From positions 1 through 22,188 of the forward strand of contig CABSXY010000006.1 in assembly GCA_902481695.1 (NCBI GenBank): a stretch of 22,188 bases of DNA. The letters run 5' to 3'. Below, piece by piece: positions 21,879 through 22,188 of this stretch. The DNA is from an uncultured Haemophilus sp. (GTDB lineage: Bacteria; Pseudomonadota; Gammaproteobacteria; Enterobacterales; Pasteurellaceae). How positions within the stretch are numbered: position 1 is the first letter of the stretch; every line of letters starts with the position of its first letter. The notes beneath the pieces were generated by a model. It searched no databases, was not told the origin of the DNA, and saw nothing but the letters and a program-made list of their open reading frames with translations. Both the position numbers and the translations under genes were made by a program.

Positions 21879-22188
21879 TTATTTGAGCGTGCGGAGCTTT
21901 TCCGCTCTAGAAGGATCAACTTGGCGCAATTTCTCCAACGCTTGTTGATAAACGTCGGTTTGTTTTCCAGCAAAAGCACAAAGCGCCATGTTTTCGTAAG
22001 TATCAGCTTGATGATAATAATTCGGCGCAGCGAGTGCCGCATTAAATTGTGAATAAGCTTGTTCAAACTCACCTTGCCCACATAAAAAAGCACCGAAGTT
22101 GTTATACACATCGCCTTGCTTATCAACTAACTTAATCTCCTGTAAATAAGCTTGCTTCGCTTATTCCGTATCACCTTGTAATTGATAA
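21879..22188 (-). pseudogene. Type IV pilus TPR lipoprotein gene (pilF / pilW type), 3' part, interrupted by an in-frame TAA
   Basis: From the right edge the frame reads YQLQGDTE, then a TAA at 22163-22161, then 93 more sense codons (AKQAYLQEIKLVDKQGD-VYNNFGAFLCGQGEF and onward) to the normal stop at 21879. Protein-like TPR sequence continues smoothly across the stop: the YNNFGAFLCGQGEFEQA unit and the following helices are typical of PilF/PilW, the outer-membrane lipoprotein that assembles the pilus secretin. The TAA is one base from CAA (Gln), AAA or GAA. No ATG lies between the stop and the GTG at 22109, so efficient restart is unlikely. The position before rodZ matches the pilF2-rodZ-ispG-hisS order known in H. 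influenzae. It could be a true null allele or a sequencing error. Confidence 0.8.

Noticed and set aside
21836..22126. 96-codon minus-strand open frame overlapping the pilF fragment
   Set aside because: It is a different frame from the TPR sequence and its composition is not protein-like; the real coding frame is the one ending at 21879.

Overview
The window is chromosomal DNA from a Haemophilus-type member of the Pasteurellaceae, probably close to H. parainfluenzae; the species is an inference. The best evidence is the Hin-type DNA uptake signal sequence AAGTGCGGT / ACCGCACTT. I count 13 perfect copies, where well under one would be expected by chance in 22 kb. AT-rich codon use and Gammaproteobacterial gene blocks (upp-uraA-hda; pilF-rodZ-ispG-hisS-yfgM; ypjD next to ffh) agree with this. 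I see no rRNA, tRNA, CRISPR array, insertion sequence or prophage.

Positions 1-2230: the minus-strand gene ypjD runs off the left edge and is divergent from ffh, the protein part of the signal recognition particle. Positions 2230-4710: a monocistronic norB encodes a quinol-oxidising nitric oxide reductase. It has its own terminator, and its upstream region carries two inverted repeats. Positions 4740-5180: a small unrecognised protein ending in a CGSCGGC cysteine motif sits behind a perfect FNR box and a well-spaced -10. Positions 5290-8062: upp (uracil phosphoribosyltransferase), uraA (uracil permease) and hda (DnaA inactivation) lie on the plus strand, with terminators after upp and after uraA.

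Positions 8065-16314 (minus strand): a complete cytochrome c maturation operon, ccmA-B-C-D-E-F-G-H-I. Several junctions overlap by one to four bases. It is followed without a visible break by a glyoxalase-family gene (yaeR type) and by two unrecognised exported proteins, one periplasmic and one a lipoprotein, up to a hairpin terminator that contains an uptake sequence. The operon's products export heme, attach it to CcmE, and ligate it to the reduced CxxCH motif of apocytochromes in the periplasm.

Positions 16314-17705: the divergent control region of ccmA and sodA contains FNR-like boxes. sodA (Mn superoxide dismutase) follows, convergent with a small membrane methyltransferase-like gene. 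Positions 17691-22188 (minus strand): yfgM, hisS, ispG and rodZ form an operon with a good sigma-70-type promoter directly upstream of rodZ. Beyond it lies the 3' part of a type IV pilus TPR gene (pilF/pilW type), interrupted by an in-frame TAA.

The common thread is respiration and redox life at low oxygen: c-type cytochrome assembly, NO detoxification, FNR-like sites and superoxide defence. I found no wholly new multi-gene system. The most promising undescribed items are the FNR-box small cysteine protein, the two exported orphans at the tail of the ccm operon, the structured norB leader, and the broken pilF.
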